A DNA stretch of 18,110 bases from assembly GCA_947505995.1 (NCBI GenBank), contig CANNNB010000021.1:1-18110 (forward strand), read 5' to 3'. The DNA is from Comamonadaceae bacterium. GTDB lineage: Bacteria > Pseudomonadota > Gammaproteobacteria > Burkholderiales > Burkholderiaceae. Below the pieces are notes generated by a model. The model did not search any database, was not told the DNA's origin, and worked only from the letters and a program-made list of their open reading frames with translations. This document shows positions 1 through 7,729 of the stretch, in pieces. The translations under genes were made by a program, and so were the position numbers. Every line of letters starts with the position of its first letter. Within the stretch, counting starts at the first letter, position 1.

Positions 1-189
1 CTCACACAGCGCGAGCAGCTCACAGAAATTGTCGAGTTGCCAACATCGGTGCACCCTTGGTTTGTGGGTGTTCAATTCCATCCCGAATTCAAGTCCACCC
101 CTTGGGATGGCCACCCCCTGTTCAACGCTTTCATCAAAGCGTCTATCGATCATCAGCAAGGCGCCAAACACCTCAAAGCCGTCGCTTAA
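1..189 (+). CDS. pyrG: CTP synthase, C-terminal fragment (5' end outside window)
   Basis: The first 62 codons read from base 1 in frame and end at TAA 187-189. CTP synthase aminates UTP to CTP using ammonia released from glutamine by its C-terminal class I glutamine amidotransferase domain. The visible part holds the end of that domain: the motif GVQFHPEF, at bases 67-90, supplies the His and Glu of the Cys-His-Glu triad, and it is followed by the typical tail [16 protein letters not shown]. The Cys nucleophile and the synthetase domain lie upstream of the window. The gene directly precedes kdsA and eno, the usual proteobacterial order pyrG-kdsA-eno, which supports the assignment over other amidotransferases. 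The gene is cut by the window edge, not visibly damaged. Confidence 0.93.
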   Translation, partial: LTQREQLTEIVELPTSVHPWFVGVQFHPEFKSTPWDGHPLFNAFIKASIDHQQGAKHLKAVA

Positions 190-227
190 ATTAGTCAAGC
201 CAAAGAAGCAACAAGACAAGGAACACC

Positions 228-1082
228 ATGAAACTTTGCGGATTTAATGTTGGTTTAGACCAGCGCTTCTTTTTGATTGCGGGTCCCTGCGTCATTGAAT
301 CTGAGCAATTGCAAATGGACACAGCCGGAACTTTGAAGGAAATTACCTCCTCATTGGGCATTCCATTCATTTTCAAAAGCAGCTACGACAAAGCCAATCG
401 CTCCTCTGGCAGCACTTTTCGAGGTCCTGGTATGGAAAAGGGTTTGGAAATATTGGCCAAAGTAAAGCGCGAGCTTCATGTGCCTATCCTGACTGATGTT
501 CATACCGAGGCCGATATTTCCGCAGTGGCCGCAGTTGTGGACGTGCTGCAAACACCCGCTTTTTTGTGCCGTCAAACCGATTTCATTCGAGCAGTGGCCC
601 AATCTGGCAAACCAGTCAACATCAAGAAGGGTCAGTTCTTGGCCCCTCATGACATGAAGAACGTCATTGACAAAGCCCGTGCAGCCGCTCGCGATGCAGG
701 CCTGCCAGAAGACAACTTCATGGCCTGCGAACGCGGCGCCAGCTTTGGTTACAACAACCTGGTCTCAGACATGCGCAGCTTGGCCATCATGCGTGAGACT
801 GGTGCACCAGTGGTGTTCGACGCCACCCACTCTGTTCAATTGCCTGGCGGCCAAGGCACCAGCTCTGGCGGCATGCGCGAAATGGTGCCTGTTTTATCGC
901 GTGCGGCCGTGGCTGTCGGCGTTGCAGGCTTGTTCATGGAAACACACCCTAATCCAGCACAGGCCATGTCGGATGGCCCTAACGCTGTGCCTTTGCAACA
1001 CATGAGAGCTTTGCTGGAAACTTTGTTGGAACTCGACGCGGTCACCAAAAAGAATCCGTTCCTTGAAAACAATTTTCAGTGA
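228..1082 (+). CDS. kdsA: 2-dehydro-3-deoxyphosphooctonate aldolase (KDO-8-phosphate synthase), metal-dependent type
   Basis: This cytoplasmic enzyme condenses phosphoenolpyruvate with arabinose 5-phosphate to KDO 8-phosphate, the precursor of the inner-core sugar of lipopolysaccharide. The 284-residue length is normal. Family motifs occur in order: [11 protein letters not shown] (50-60), [22 protein letters not shown] (114-122), [10 protein letters not shown] (131-140), [13 protein letters not shown] and [11 protein letters not shown] (198-208). Cys21 in IAGPC, with His201, Glu238 and Asp249, matches the four metal ligands of the Aquifex-type class II enzyme. The metal-independent E. coli class has Asn at the Cys position. 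The ATG at 228 is chosen because AAGGA (218-222) lies 5 nt upstream and the N-terminus matches the family. It starts 38 nt after pyrG and is probably cotranscribed with it. Confidence 0.97.
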   Translation: MKLCGFNVGLDQRFFLIAGPCVIESEQLQMDTAGTLKEITSSLGIPFIFKSSYDKANRSSGSTFRGPGMEKGLEILAKVKRELHVPILTDVHTEADISAVAAVVDVLQTPAFLCRQTDFIRAVAQSGKPVNIKKGQFLAPHDMKNVIDKARAAARDAGLPEDNFMACERGASFGYNNLVSDMRSLAIMRETGAPVVFDATHSVQLPGGQGTSSGGMREMVPVLSRAAVAVGVAGLFMETHPNPAQAMSDGPNAVPLQHMRALLETLLELDAVTKKNPFLENNFQ

Positions 1083-1089
1083 CAGCAGC

Positions 1090-1120
1090 TTGATCGGCAT
1101 TGACTTAGCCGACTTATAAA
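1090..1120 (+). promoter_or_regulatory. possible eno promoter
   Basis: TATAAA at 1115-1120 resembles a -10 box, and TTGATC at 1090-1095 gives 4 of 6 matches to a -35 box with a long 19-bp spacer. It would start transcription about 25 nt before the eno ATG. An internal eno promoter after kdsA would make sense because enolase is needed at a higher level than KDO synthase. Both boxes are inexact and the spacer is poor. Confidence 0.3.
1094..1112. repeat. short inverted repeat between kdsA and eno
   Basis: TCGGC at 1094-1098 is mirrored by GCCGA at 1108-1112 with a 9-nt loop, in the 70-nt kdsA-eno gap. The stem is only 5 bp and no T-run follows directly, so it is a poor terminator. It may be a weak attenuating or processing hairpin, or chance. 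Confidence 0.25.
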
Positions 1121-1131
1121 ACGATTTTTAA

Positions 1132-2436
<1,305 letters not shown>

Positions 2437-2458
2437 TATTTCTGGATAGCCCTCTTCA

Positions 2459-2740
2459 ATGCTCATGGACAACCGCCTACTGCCAGCCGTCTTGATCGCC
2501 CTGCTGCTCATCTTGCAGGGTCAGATTTGGCTGGGAAAAGGCAGTGTGCCCACGGTCATTGAACTTGAGCACAAAATTCAAGAACAAAACGAGTTGAACG
2601 CCAAAGCCAAGCGTATCAATGGCCAACTCAACTCCGAAGTGAACGACCTCAAAGAAGGTCTGAACACTGTCGAAGAGCGTGCCCGCCATGAACTCGGCAT
2701 GGTCAAGGCCAACGAAATCTTTGTTCAGATCGAAAAATGA
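2459..2740 (+). CDS. ftsB: cell division protein FtsB
   Basis: FtsB is a small bitopic inner-membrane protein that forms the FtsQ-FtsB-FtsL complex and helps activate septal peptidoglycan synthesis. The 93-residue product has one hydrophobic segment (about residues 7-24), then a charged heptad-like stretch (about 33-72) expected to form the periplasmic coiled coil, and the conserved ending ARHELGMVKANEIFVQIE of the FtsB/DivIC family. The location immediately after eno is the classic one. Two ATGs, at 2459 and 2465, are possible; GGA at 2444-2446 is a weak site and slightly favours the first. The stop overlaps the pnuC start in ATGA (2737-2740), which suggests coupled translation. Confidence 0.93.
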   Translation: MLMDNRLLPAVLIALLLILQGQIWLGKGSVPTVIELEHKIQEQNELNAKAKRINGQLNSEVNDLKEGLNTVEERARHELGMVKANEIFVQIEK

Positions 2741-3339
2741 TCAACCCGGTCGAGTTGGCCGGCTTTGTGCTGTCATTGGCAATGGTCTATTGCAACATCA
2801 AAGAAATTCACTGGGGCTGGCCACTGGCCATTCTGAGCGCTCTTCTGTATGGATCCGTGTTCTGGAGCAGCCAACTTTATGGCGAAGCCTGTTTGCAAAT
2901 CATGTTCATTCTCACAGCGGCTTGGGGCTGGCAACAATGGTTGAGGGGAAACACCTCTCACTCTGCCAGTACACAAGCGTCTGAAAATTCAGCACCCTCG
3001 GTGCAAGCCAAGCTTTCTGTGAGCACCTTACAAGCTGCAGAGCGGCGTATTGCCTTCATTGCCACGTTGTTGGCTTGGCCTGCATTCTCTTTTTTCTTGC
3101 ATCGCTATACCGACAGCGATGTCGCAGCTTGGGATGGCCTTGTCACTGCATTGAGTTTGTTGGGCCAATATTTATTGGGTCGCAAGAAAATTGAAAATTG
3201 GTGGGTCTGGATGCTTGTCAATGTGTTAACCGTTGGCCTGATGGTCGAAAAGTCTTTGTGGCTCACTGCGGTGTTGTATGGCATTTTTACCGTACTCAGC
3301 TACCTTGGCCTTCAAGCTTGGCGGCGTCATGCGCGCTAA
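2737..3339 (+). CDS. pnuC: PnuC-family nicotinamide riboside transporter
   Basis: PnuC proteins are SWEET-like inner-membrane carriers that let nicotinamide riboside in; phosphorylation inside the cell traps it. This 200-residue protein has about seven hydrophobic segments, with a polar Ser/Ala-rich linker at about residues 72-100. Family features are NIKEIHWGWPLAI (20-32), LYGEACLQIMFILTAAWGWQQW and the late substrate-site motif WWVWMLVN (155-162) followed by EKSLWLTAVLYG. It starts inside the ftsB stop (ATGA) and ends inside the next gene, an apparent ribosylnicotinamide kinase, which is the expected functional partner. A relative that imports another vitamin (PnuT/PnuX type) is possible by fold, but the kinase next door argues for nicotinamide riboside. 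Confidence 0.88.
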   Translation: MINPVELAGFVLSLAMVYCNIKEIHWGWPLAILSALLYGSVFWSSQLYGEACLQIMFILTAAWGWQQWLRGNTSHSASTQASENSAPSVQAKLSVSTLQAAERRIAFIATLLAWPAFSFFLHRYTDSDVAAWDGLVTALSLLGQYLLGRKKIENWWVWMLVNVLTVGLMVEKSLWLTAVLYGIFTVLSYLGLQAWRRHAR

Positions 3340-4030
3340 GGTCATTCGAATTGCGTTTCTGGGTGCAGAAAGTACTGGCAAAACCAGCTTGAGCCAGCGC
3401 ATCACCGATGTCCTGTTGGCTCAAGGCCAAATTGCGGCATATGTTCCAGAGGTACTGCGAGAATGGTGCCAAATGAATGGCAGAACACCTGCAGCCAATG
3501 AGCAACTTCAAATTGCGCAGCAACAAGCCGAACGAATTTTTTCAATCCAACAGGGCTGGGTCATTGCCGACACCACGCCTTTGATGACCGCTGTTTACAG
3601 TGACTTTATTTTTCAAGATCCGTCTTTGTATGAACAGGCCTTGGTGCATCAAGCGCAATTTGACTTAACCCTGGTCATGGGACTCGATGTCGCTTGGATG
3701 CCAGATGGTTTACAACGCGATGGCGAACATGTGCGTGAACCCGTGGACAATTTGATTCGACAGGCCATGTCAAACAAACAGCTGCCTTTTAAAGTCATTT
3801 ACGGTCAAGGAGAGGCACGGCTGAACGCCGCCTTGTTGGCCGTCAGCCAAGGTCTCACCCATCTCAATGAACACCTTGATTTGAAATTTTCAGTGCCCAA
3901 CTTGCAAACGACACAAGCGCAAAGAGAAGTAAGTCAATATGGCTTAAACCAAGGCAGAACAGCTTGGCGCTGCGATTTGTGCAGCGACGCTGAATGCGAG
4001 CACAGGTTGTTTACCGACCTGATCAAATAA
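3329..4030 (+). CDS. NadR-type ribosylnicotinamide kinase (AAA-family P-loop ATPase) with Cys/His tail
   Basis: The 233-residue protein resembles the C-terminal kinase domain of NadR, which phosphorylates nicotinamide riboside to NMN. It has a P-loop GAESTGKT (12-19), a Walker-B-like strand WVIADTTPL (77-84), and the MPDGLQRDGEHVREPVDNL segment (124-142) that corresponds to the VADGLR region of NadR. No N-terminal repressor or NMN adenylyltransferase domain is present, so adenylation must occur elsewhere. I chose the ATG at 3329, which overlaps the pnuC end by 11 nt; the longer frame from 3278 lies inside pnuC and its N-terminus is unlike the family. The last 20 residues contain Cys215-x2-Cys218-x4-Cys223-x-His225, a possible zinc site that the NadR kinase does not have. 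Confidence 0.85.
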   Translation: MRAKVIRIAFLGAESTGKTSLSQRITDVLLAQGQIAAYVPEVLREWCQMNGRTPAANEQLQIAQQQAERIFSIQQGWVIADTTPLMTAVYSDFIFQDPSLYEQALVHQAQFDLTLVMGLDVAWMPDGLQRDGEHVREPVDNLIRQAMSNKQLPFKVIYGQGEARLNAALLAVSQGLTHLNEHLDLKFSVPNLQTTQAQREVSQYGLNQGRTAWRCDLCSDAECEHRLFTDLIK

Positions 4031-4036
4031 AGTCTG

Positions 4037-5026
4037 CTAATGAACCGCTGGGCCCGTAGGAGGCGCAGCTTCAGGTTGCGTAAAAAGGCTGGCAGCATCC
4101 ACAGGATCAAACTGATACTGCGCTCCACAGAACTCACAAGCCACCTCAATGTTTTCGCGCTCCGACAAAATGCTTTCAGCTTCTGCCACGCCTAAGCTCT
4201 TGATCATGCGCCCCACTCTTTCGCGACTGCAGCTGCAGTGAAAACGCGGCCCCACATCGCCCACCAACGGCTCAAATCGCAGCAGTGGTTCTTCCCAAAA
4301 CAAGCGGTGCAACACAGTTTCAACATCCAAACCTAGCAGCTCTTCAGGTTTCAAACTCTTGGACAAGATCGAAATTCGGTTGTAGTCCTCATCCTTGCCC
4401 AATGCCGACTCACGCTCCACGGCGTCGTATCGACCAGCCAAGTTGCCAACGCCCTCCAAAGGCAATCTTTGAATCAACAAACCTGCTGCGACTTGAGAGT
4501 TAGCAGCCAACACCAGCGTGGTATCGAGCTGCTCAGACTGCAGCATGTAATGCTCAAGCACTTCACTTAAATTTTCTAATTTTTCTTTTTGATCACCAAA
4601 CAAAGGCACCACGCCCTGATAAGGCTGCTGACCTGGCAAACGCTCTAAAGGGTCGAGGGTAATGGCACATCGCCCCTCGTTGTTAAGGTTGACCATCTGA
4701 CTCAAAGACGCCTGTGGCAACACCTCGCCTTGCACAGTAGCCGTAGCGCGAAACCCAAAATCGGGCTGCACTTCCACCACCGACAACTTGACGGGCCCAT
4801 CACCAAAAACTTGCAACACCAAAGCACCATTGAATTTGATGTTGGCCTGCATCAACACAGCAGCTGCCGACATTTGACCTAACAACTCAGAGACGGGTTC
4901 TGGGTAAGCACCGGTTTCGGTATTGGCAGAGCGCCTTTGAAGCACCTCCCACCATGAATCGGTTAGACGAACAATGGCGCCGCGAACGGGCAAACCTTCG
5001 AATAAAAATTTATGAAGTTCAGACAA
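4037..5026 (-). CDS. hslO: Hsp33 redox-regulated chaperonin
   Basis: Hsp33 is a cytoplasmic holdase. Reduced zinc-bound Hsp33 is inactive; oxidation of its four cysteines together with unfolding switches it on to protect proteins under oxidative stress. The 329-residue product has the switch intact: Cys264-x-Cys266, then after 30 residues Cys297-x2-Cys300. The N-terminal motif [17 protein letters not shown] aligns with the start of E. coli Hsp33, and this places the initiation codon at a TTG (complement of 5024-5026), since no ATG or GTG fits. The TTG lies within the end of the carbonic anhydrase gene (8-nt overlap) and has no clear Shine-Dalgarno sequence, so translation is probably coupled. 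It converges with the kinase gene, leaving a 6-nt gap. Confidence 0.95.
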   Translation of the reverse strand: MSELHKFLFEGLPVRGAIVRLTDSWWEVLQRRSANTETGAYPEPVSELLGQMSAAAVLMQANIKFNGALVLQVFGDGPVKLSVVEVQPDFGFRATATVQGEVLPQASLSQMVNLNNEGRCAITLDPLERLPGQQPYQGVVPLFGDQKEKLENLSEVLEHYMLQSEQLDTTLVLAANSQVAAGLLIQRLPLEGVGNLAGRYDAVERESALGKDEDYNRISILSKSLKPEELLGLDVETVLHRLFWEEPLLRFEPLVGDVGPRFHCSCSRERVGRMIKSLGVAEAESILSERENIEVACEFCGAQYQFDPVDAASLFTQPEAAPPTGPAVH

Positions 5027-5543
5027 TTTTTTTCAAACCCGTTTGGAAACGATGCGCGTTTTCGATGTAATGCTTCGCGGACATGCGCAAGCCTTGCATT
5101 TGTTCTGGCGTTAATTCGCGAACCACTTTGGCAGGCGAGCCCATGATCATGGAGCCATCGGGAAACTCTTTGCCCTCGGTCACCAAAGAGCCTGCGCCCA
5201 CCAAACAGTTTTTACCAATTTTGACACCATTCAAAACCACAGCACCAATACCAATGAGTGATTCATCGCCAATGGTGCAGCCGTGCAACATGACTTGATG
5301 CCCCACAGTGACGTGCTTGCCAACGGTCAGTGGTTTGCCGATGTCTGCGTGTAACACGCTGCAATCTTGAATATTGCTGCCTTCGCCGATGCGAATGGTT
5401 TCTGTGTCACCGCGAATCACGGTCCCAAACCAAACGCTGGCATTGACGCCCAATTCCACCGCGCCCATCACCTGAGCACTGTCCGCAACCCAAGCCCCCT
5501 CGGCCAATACAGGTTGCTTGCCGTCTAATGAATAAATAGCCAT
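5019..5543 (-). CDS. gamma-carbonic anhydrase family protein (left-handed beta-helix hexapeptide repeats)
   Basis: The 174 residues consist mainly of hexapeptide repeats predicted to fold as a left-handed beta-helix and trimerise. The zinc-ligand histidines are at 65 (LHAD), 82 (VGH) and 87 (LHG), and IRGD (43-46) is conserved, so a metal site is intact. The protein is of the YrdA/PaaY type; some members hydrate CO2, some hydrolyse thioesters, and many are untested. AAAGGGA (complement of 5549-5555) lies 5 nt before the ATG and supports the start. It is the first gene of a two-gene unit with hslO and is transcribed away from the DUF455 gene. The shared intergenic region carries a 15-bp palindrome. 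Confidence 0.9.
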   Translation of the reverse strand: MAIYSLDGKQPVLAEGAWVADSAQVMGAVELGVNASVWFGTVIRGDTETIRIGEGSNIQDCSVLHADIGKPLTVGKHVTVGHQVMLHGCTIGDESLIGIGAVVLNGVKIGKNCLVGAGSLVTEGKEFPDGSMIMGSPAKVVRELTPEQMQGLRMSAKHYIENAHRFQTGLKKIV

Positions 5544-5570
5544 TCGAGTCCCTTTAATTCAGAGCGCAAA

Positions 5571-5585
5571 GCCTACATTGTAGGC
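5571..5585. promoter_or_regulatory. perfect 15-bp palindrome in divergent intergenic region (candidate operator)
   Basis: GCCTACA (5571-5577), a single T, then TGTAGGC (5579-5585) form a perfect inverted repeat in the 58-nt gap between the carbonic anhydrase and DUF455 genes. Read on the minus strand it contains TACAAT (complement of 5577-5582), a good -10 hexamer for the carbonic anhydrase unit about 34 nt before its ATG. On the plus strand it lies just upstream of the putative -10 box of DUF455. A dimeric regulator here could control both units. It could also be a chance symmetry arising from the near-palindromic -10 hexamer. Confidence 0.45.
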
Positions 5586-5590
5586 AAGCC

Positions 5591-5596
5591 TAAAAT
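5591..5596 (+). promoter_or_regulatory. -10 hexamer for DUF455 gene, leaderless arrangement
   Basis: TAAAAT ends 5 nt before the ATG at 5602, so transcription would begin at or beside the start codon. There is no Shine-Dalgarno sequence upstream and an in-frame TAG lies at 5596-5598, so the coding region cannot start earlier. No good -35 box is visible at 16-18 bp. Confidence 0.45.
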
Positions 5597-5601
5597 AGCA
5601 C

Positions 5602-6426
5602 ATGGCCACCGCAAATATAGCCCCTCATATCCATCAACTCCCTCACTTGAGGCAGGCTGTTTTAGCCCCCTTGTTGACCCAAAACGCTGTTCAAAAAGCA
5701 GAGTGGACGCTGGCTCTCACAGAGGACTTGCCCATCTTTGTTGATCTGGTGGTGCAAGATCCTGGAGGCATTCCCGGGCGACCAGTCAAACCAGAACTGG
5801 TGCCATACAACGCGTTGAAATCCAAGCCTTTGACCACACCCGAAGGCCGTGCTATCTTGCTTCATGCCATTGCCCACATTGAACTCAATGCCATCGATTT
5901 GGCCTTGGATGTGGTTTGGCGCTTCAAAGGCATGCCCGCTGATTTTTACAAAGACTGGGTTCAAATTGCCAAAGAAGAGGCCAAGCATTTCTTACTCCTT
6001 CAACGTCATCTGGCAAGCATGGGTTTTGACTATGGCGACTTTCCGGCACACCACTCCCTCTGGGAAATGGCAGAACGAACGCGCGGCGATATTTTGGCTC
6101 GCATAGGGCTGGTGCCACGCACCATGGAAGCGCGCGGGCTCGATGCCTCACCCGGGGTGAGAAACAAATTAATCAGCGCAGGCGACCTGGTAGCCGGTCG
6201 CATTTTGGACATTATTTTGAAAGATGAAATTGGGCACGTTGCAGCGGGCAATCGCTGGTACCGACATGTCTGCCATGAAAGAGGGCTAGACCCGATTGGA
6301 ACCTATCGCGACTTGATCAAACAATACGACGCGCCCAAACTCAAGTCGCCTTACAACCTAGAAGCCAGACGCTTGGCCGGCTTTGAGGAAGAAGAGTTAA
6401 TTTACTTAGCTGCCAATGGCTTGTAA
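5602..6426 (+). CDS. DUF455 family ferritin-like (putative diiron) protein
   Basis: The 274-residue protein matches the uncharacterised DUF455 family, a predicted four-helix ferritin-like fold. Helix-borne acidic and histidine residues that could bind two metals are seen in order: Glu94 (AHIELNAIDLALD), Glu126-x2-His129 (KEEAKHF), Glu177 (TMEARGLDASP) and Glu209-x2-His212 (DEIGH). This pattern of E, ExxH, E, ExxH is typical of diiron carboxylate proteins. The substrate is unknown to me; oxygenase, oxidase and metal-storage roles are all open. The ATG at 5602 is the only ATG near the 5' end; a TTG at 5647 would remove 15 weakly conserved residues. It is followed after 22 nt by the deaminase gene and may share its transcript. 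Confidence 0.85.
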   Translation: MATANIAPHIHQLPHLRQAVLAPLLTQNAVQKAEWTLALTEDLPIFVDLVVQDPGGIPGRPVKPELVPYNALKSKPLTTPEGRAILLHAIAHIELNAIDLALDVVWRFKGMPADFYKDWVQIAKEEAKHFLLLQRHLASMGFDYGDFPAHHSLWEMAERTRGDILARIGLVPRTMEARGLDASPGVRNKLISAGDLVAGRILDIILKDEIGHVAAGNRWYRHVCHERGLDPIGTYRDLIKQYDAPKLKSPYNLEARRLAGFEEEELIYLAANGL

Positions 6427-6448
6427 GCCAACCCACTGAAAGCAATCT

Positions 6449-7714
6449 ATGCAGATTCACAATGGCTTCAAGGGATTTCCTGGGCATCACATGCCCGTCA
6501 ACATTTCACAAATTGGATTGCAAAAGTGGAATGTCCTAAAGGGTGACTTTCCATTGCCTTTGGCAGTGATTAAAGAAACTGCTATTGAGCATAATTTGCT
6601 GTGGATGAAAGATTTTTGTGAAAAACGCCAATTAGACATCGCACCCCATGGCAAAACAAGCATGTCGCCAGAGCTTTATGCCCGGCAATTAGATGCTGGC
6701 GCATGGGGCATTAGTTTTGCAAATGTCTTTCAAGCAAGTTTAGGGATTCGGCACGGCGTTAAACGGATCATCATTGCCAATCAAGTTTATCAACAGGCCG
6801 ATCTTGAAGCACTGAGTGTTTTGCTGGCAACTTATCCAGATATTCGGGTTTATTTCTTGGTTGACTCGGTAGAACAAGTTGATGCCATTGAAAAATGGCA
6901 GTCATCGACTCAATCTAAAAAACCTTTCACAGTTTTGATTGAGCTTGGCATACAAGGGAAGCGAACGGGCTGCCGAGAACACGAACAAGCAATGACATTG
7001 GCCCGAAAAATAAAAGACACCCGTGGCCTTTTACTGTGTGGCATTGAATGTTACGAAGGTGCTTTGGCCACTTGTGACCACGAGCACGATCAAGCCTCTG
7101 TCGCTGCCTTAATGAATCGGGTTCAGCAACTGGCCGTGGCATGTGAAAAAGAAAACTTATTTGAAAATGAAGAAATTCTTTTAACCGCTGGTGGCTCGGC
7201 CATCTTTGATCTTGTTGCTCAACACCTAAAGCCTCAACTTCAACGCCCCACCCGGGGCATCTTGAGGTCTGGCTGCTATCTCACGCACGACCATGTTCAC
7301 TATCGCAAGATGCTGAAGTGCGTTGGCGAAAGACTCCAACTCAGGGAAACGCTGAGGCCCGCATTGGAGGTTATCAGCAGTGTGCAGTCTTGCCCTGAAG
7401 CAGGCCTTGCGCTTCTCACCATGGGCAAACGGGATGTTTCGTACGACATGGATTTGCCCGTTGCCATTTGGCGTGCCAAACTTGGCGACAAAGTGGTGTC
7501 AGGGGTGCCCTCACATTGGGAAATCACAGCCCTGAACGACCAACACGCTTATCTCAAATTTAACCCAGCAACTCCGACGCTAGAGCACCCCCATGTGGGA
7601 CAAATCATTGGCAGCGGCATTTCGCACCCCTGCACCACATTTGACAAATGGCGATGGATGCCAATTGTTGATGATCACCATCTGGCGATCAACGCTATTT
7701 CAATTTGCTTTTAA
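6449..7714 (+). CDS. PLP-dependent amino acid deaminase / D-serine dehydratase-like (alanine racemase fold)
   Basis: The 421-residue product belongs to the fold-type III PLP group with DSD1-type D-serine dehydratases and D-threo-3-hydroxyaspartate dehydratases. Lys69 in APHGKTSMSPEL is the expected Schiff-base lysine at the start of the alpha/beta barrel. The C-terminal domain has HPC with His393 and Cys395, the His-x-Cys pair that binds the metal next to PLP in eukaryotic-type D-serine dehydratase. It probably removes ammonia from a D-hydroxy amino acid, giving a 2-oxo acid; the substrate cannot be read from sequence. A weak GAAAG (6438-6442) precedes the ATG. Hand counts of two 60-nt samples give 24 and 21 G+C, lower than neighbours, so recent acquisition or relaxed codon use is possible. 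Confidence 0.85.
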   Translation: MQIHNGFKGFPGHHMPVNISQIGLQKWNVLKGDFPLPLAVIKETAIEHNLLWMKDFCEKRQLDIAPHGKTSMSPELYARQLDAGAWGISFANVFQASLGIRHGVKRIIIANQVYQQADLEALSVLLATYPDIRVYFLVDSVEQVDAIEKWQSSTQSKKPFTVLIELGIQGKRTGCREHEQAMTLARKIKDTRGLLLCGIECYEGALATCDHEHDQASVAALMNRVQQLAVACEKENLFENEEILLTAGGSAIFDLVAQHLKPQLQRPTRGILRSGCYLTHDHVHYRKMLKCVGERLQLRETLRPALEVISSVQSCPEAGLALLTMGKRDVSYDMDLPVAIWRAKLGDKVVSGVPSHWEITALNDQHAYLKFNPATPTLEHPHVGQIIGSGISHPCTTFDKWRWMPIVDDHHLAINAISICF

Positions 7715-7727
7715 GGATTGCCTTAAA
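7710..7727. terminator. symmetric hairpin between convergent genes
   Basis: TTTAAGG (7710-7716), loop ATTG, CCTTAAA (7721-7727) form a perfect 7-bp stem. It overlaps the TAA of the deaminase gene and lies 2 nt from the xerD stop. It could act on both transcripts as a terminator or 3'-end stabiliser. The stem is AT-rich and has no clean U-tract on either side, so terminator strength is doubtful. Confidence 0.4.
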
Positions 7728-7729
7728 CA

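Noticed and set aside
1099..1120. TTGACT with TATAAA as an eno promoter
   Set aside because: The spacing is only 9 bp, which cannot fit sigma-70 contacts; the TTGATC alternative is kept as a weak candidate.
3278..3328. N-terminal extension of the ribosylnicotinamide kinase into pnuC
   Set aside because: It is an out-of-frame reading of the pnuC C-terminus; family members begin a few residues before the P-loop, as from 3329.
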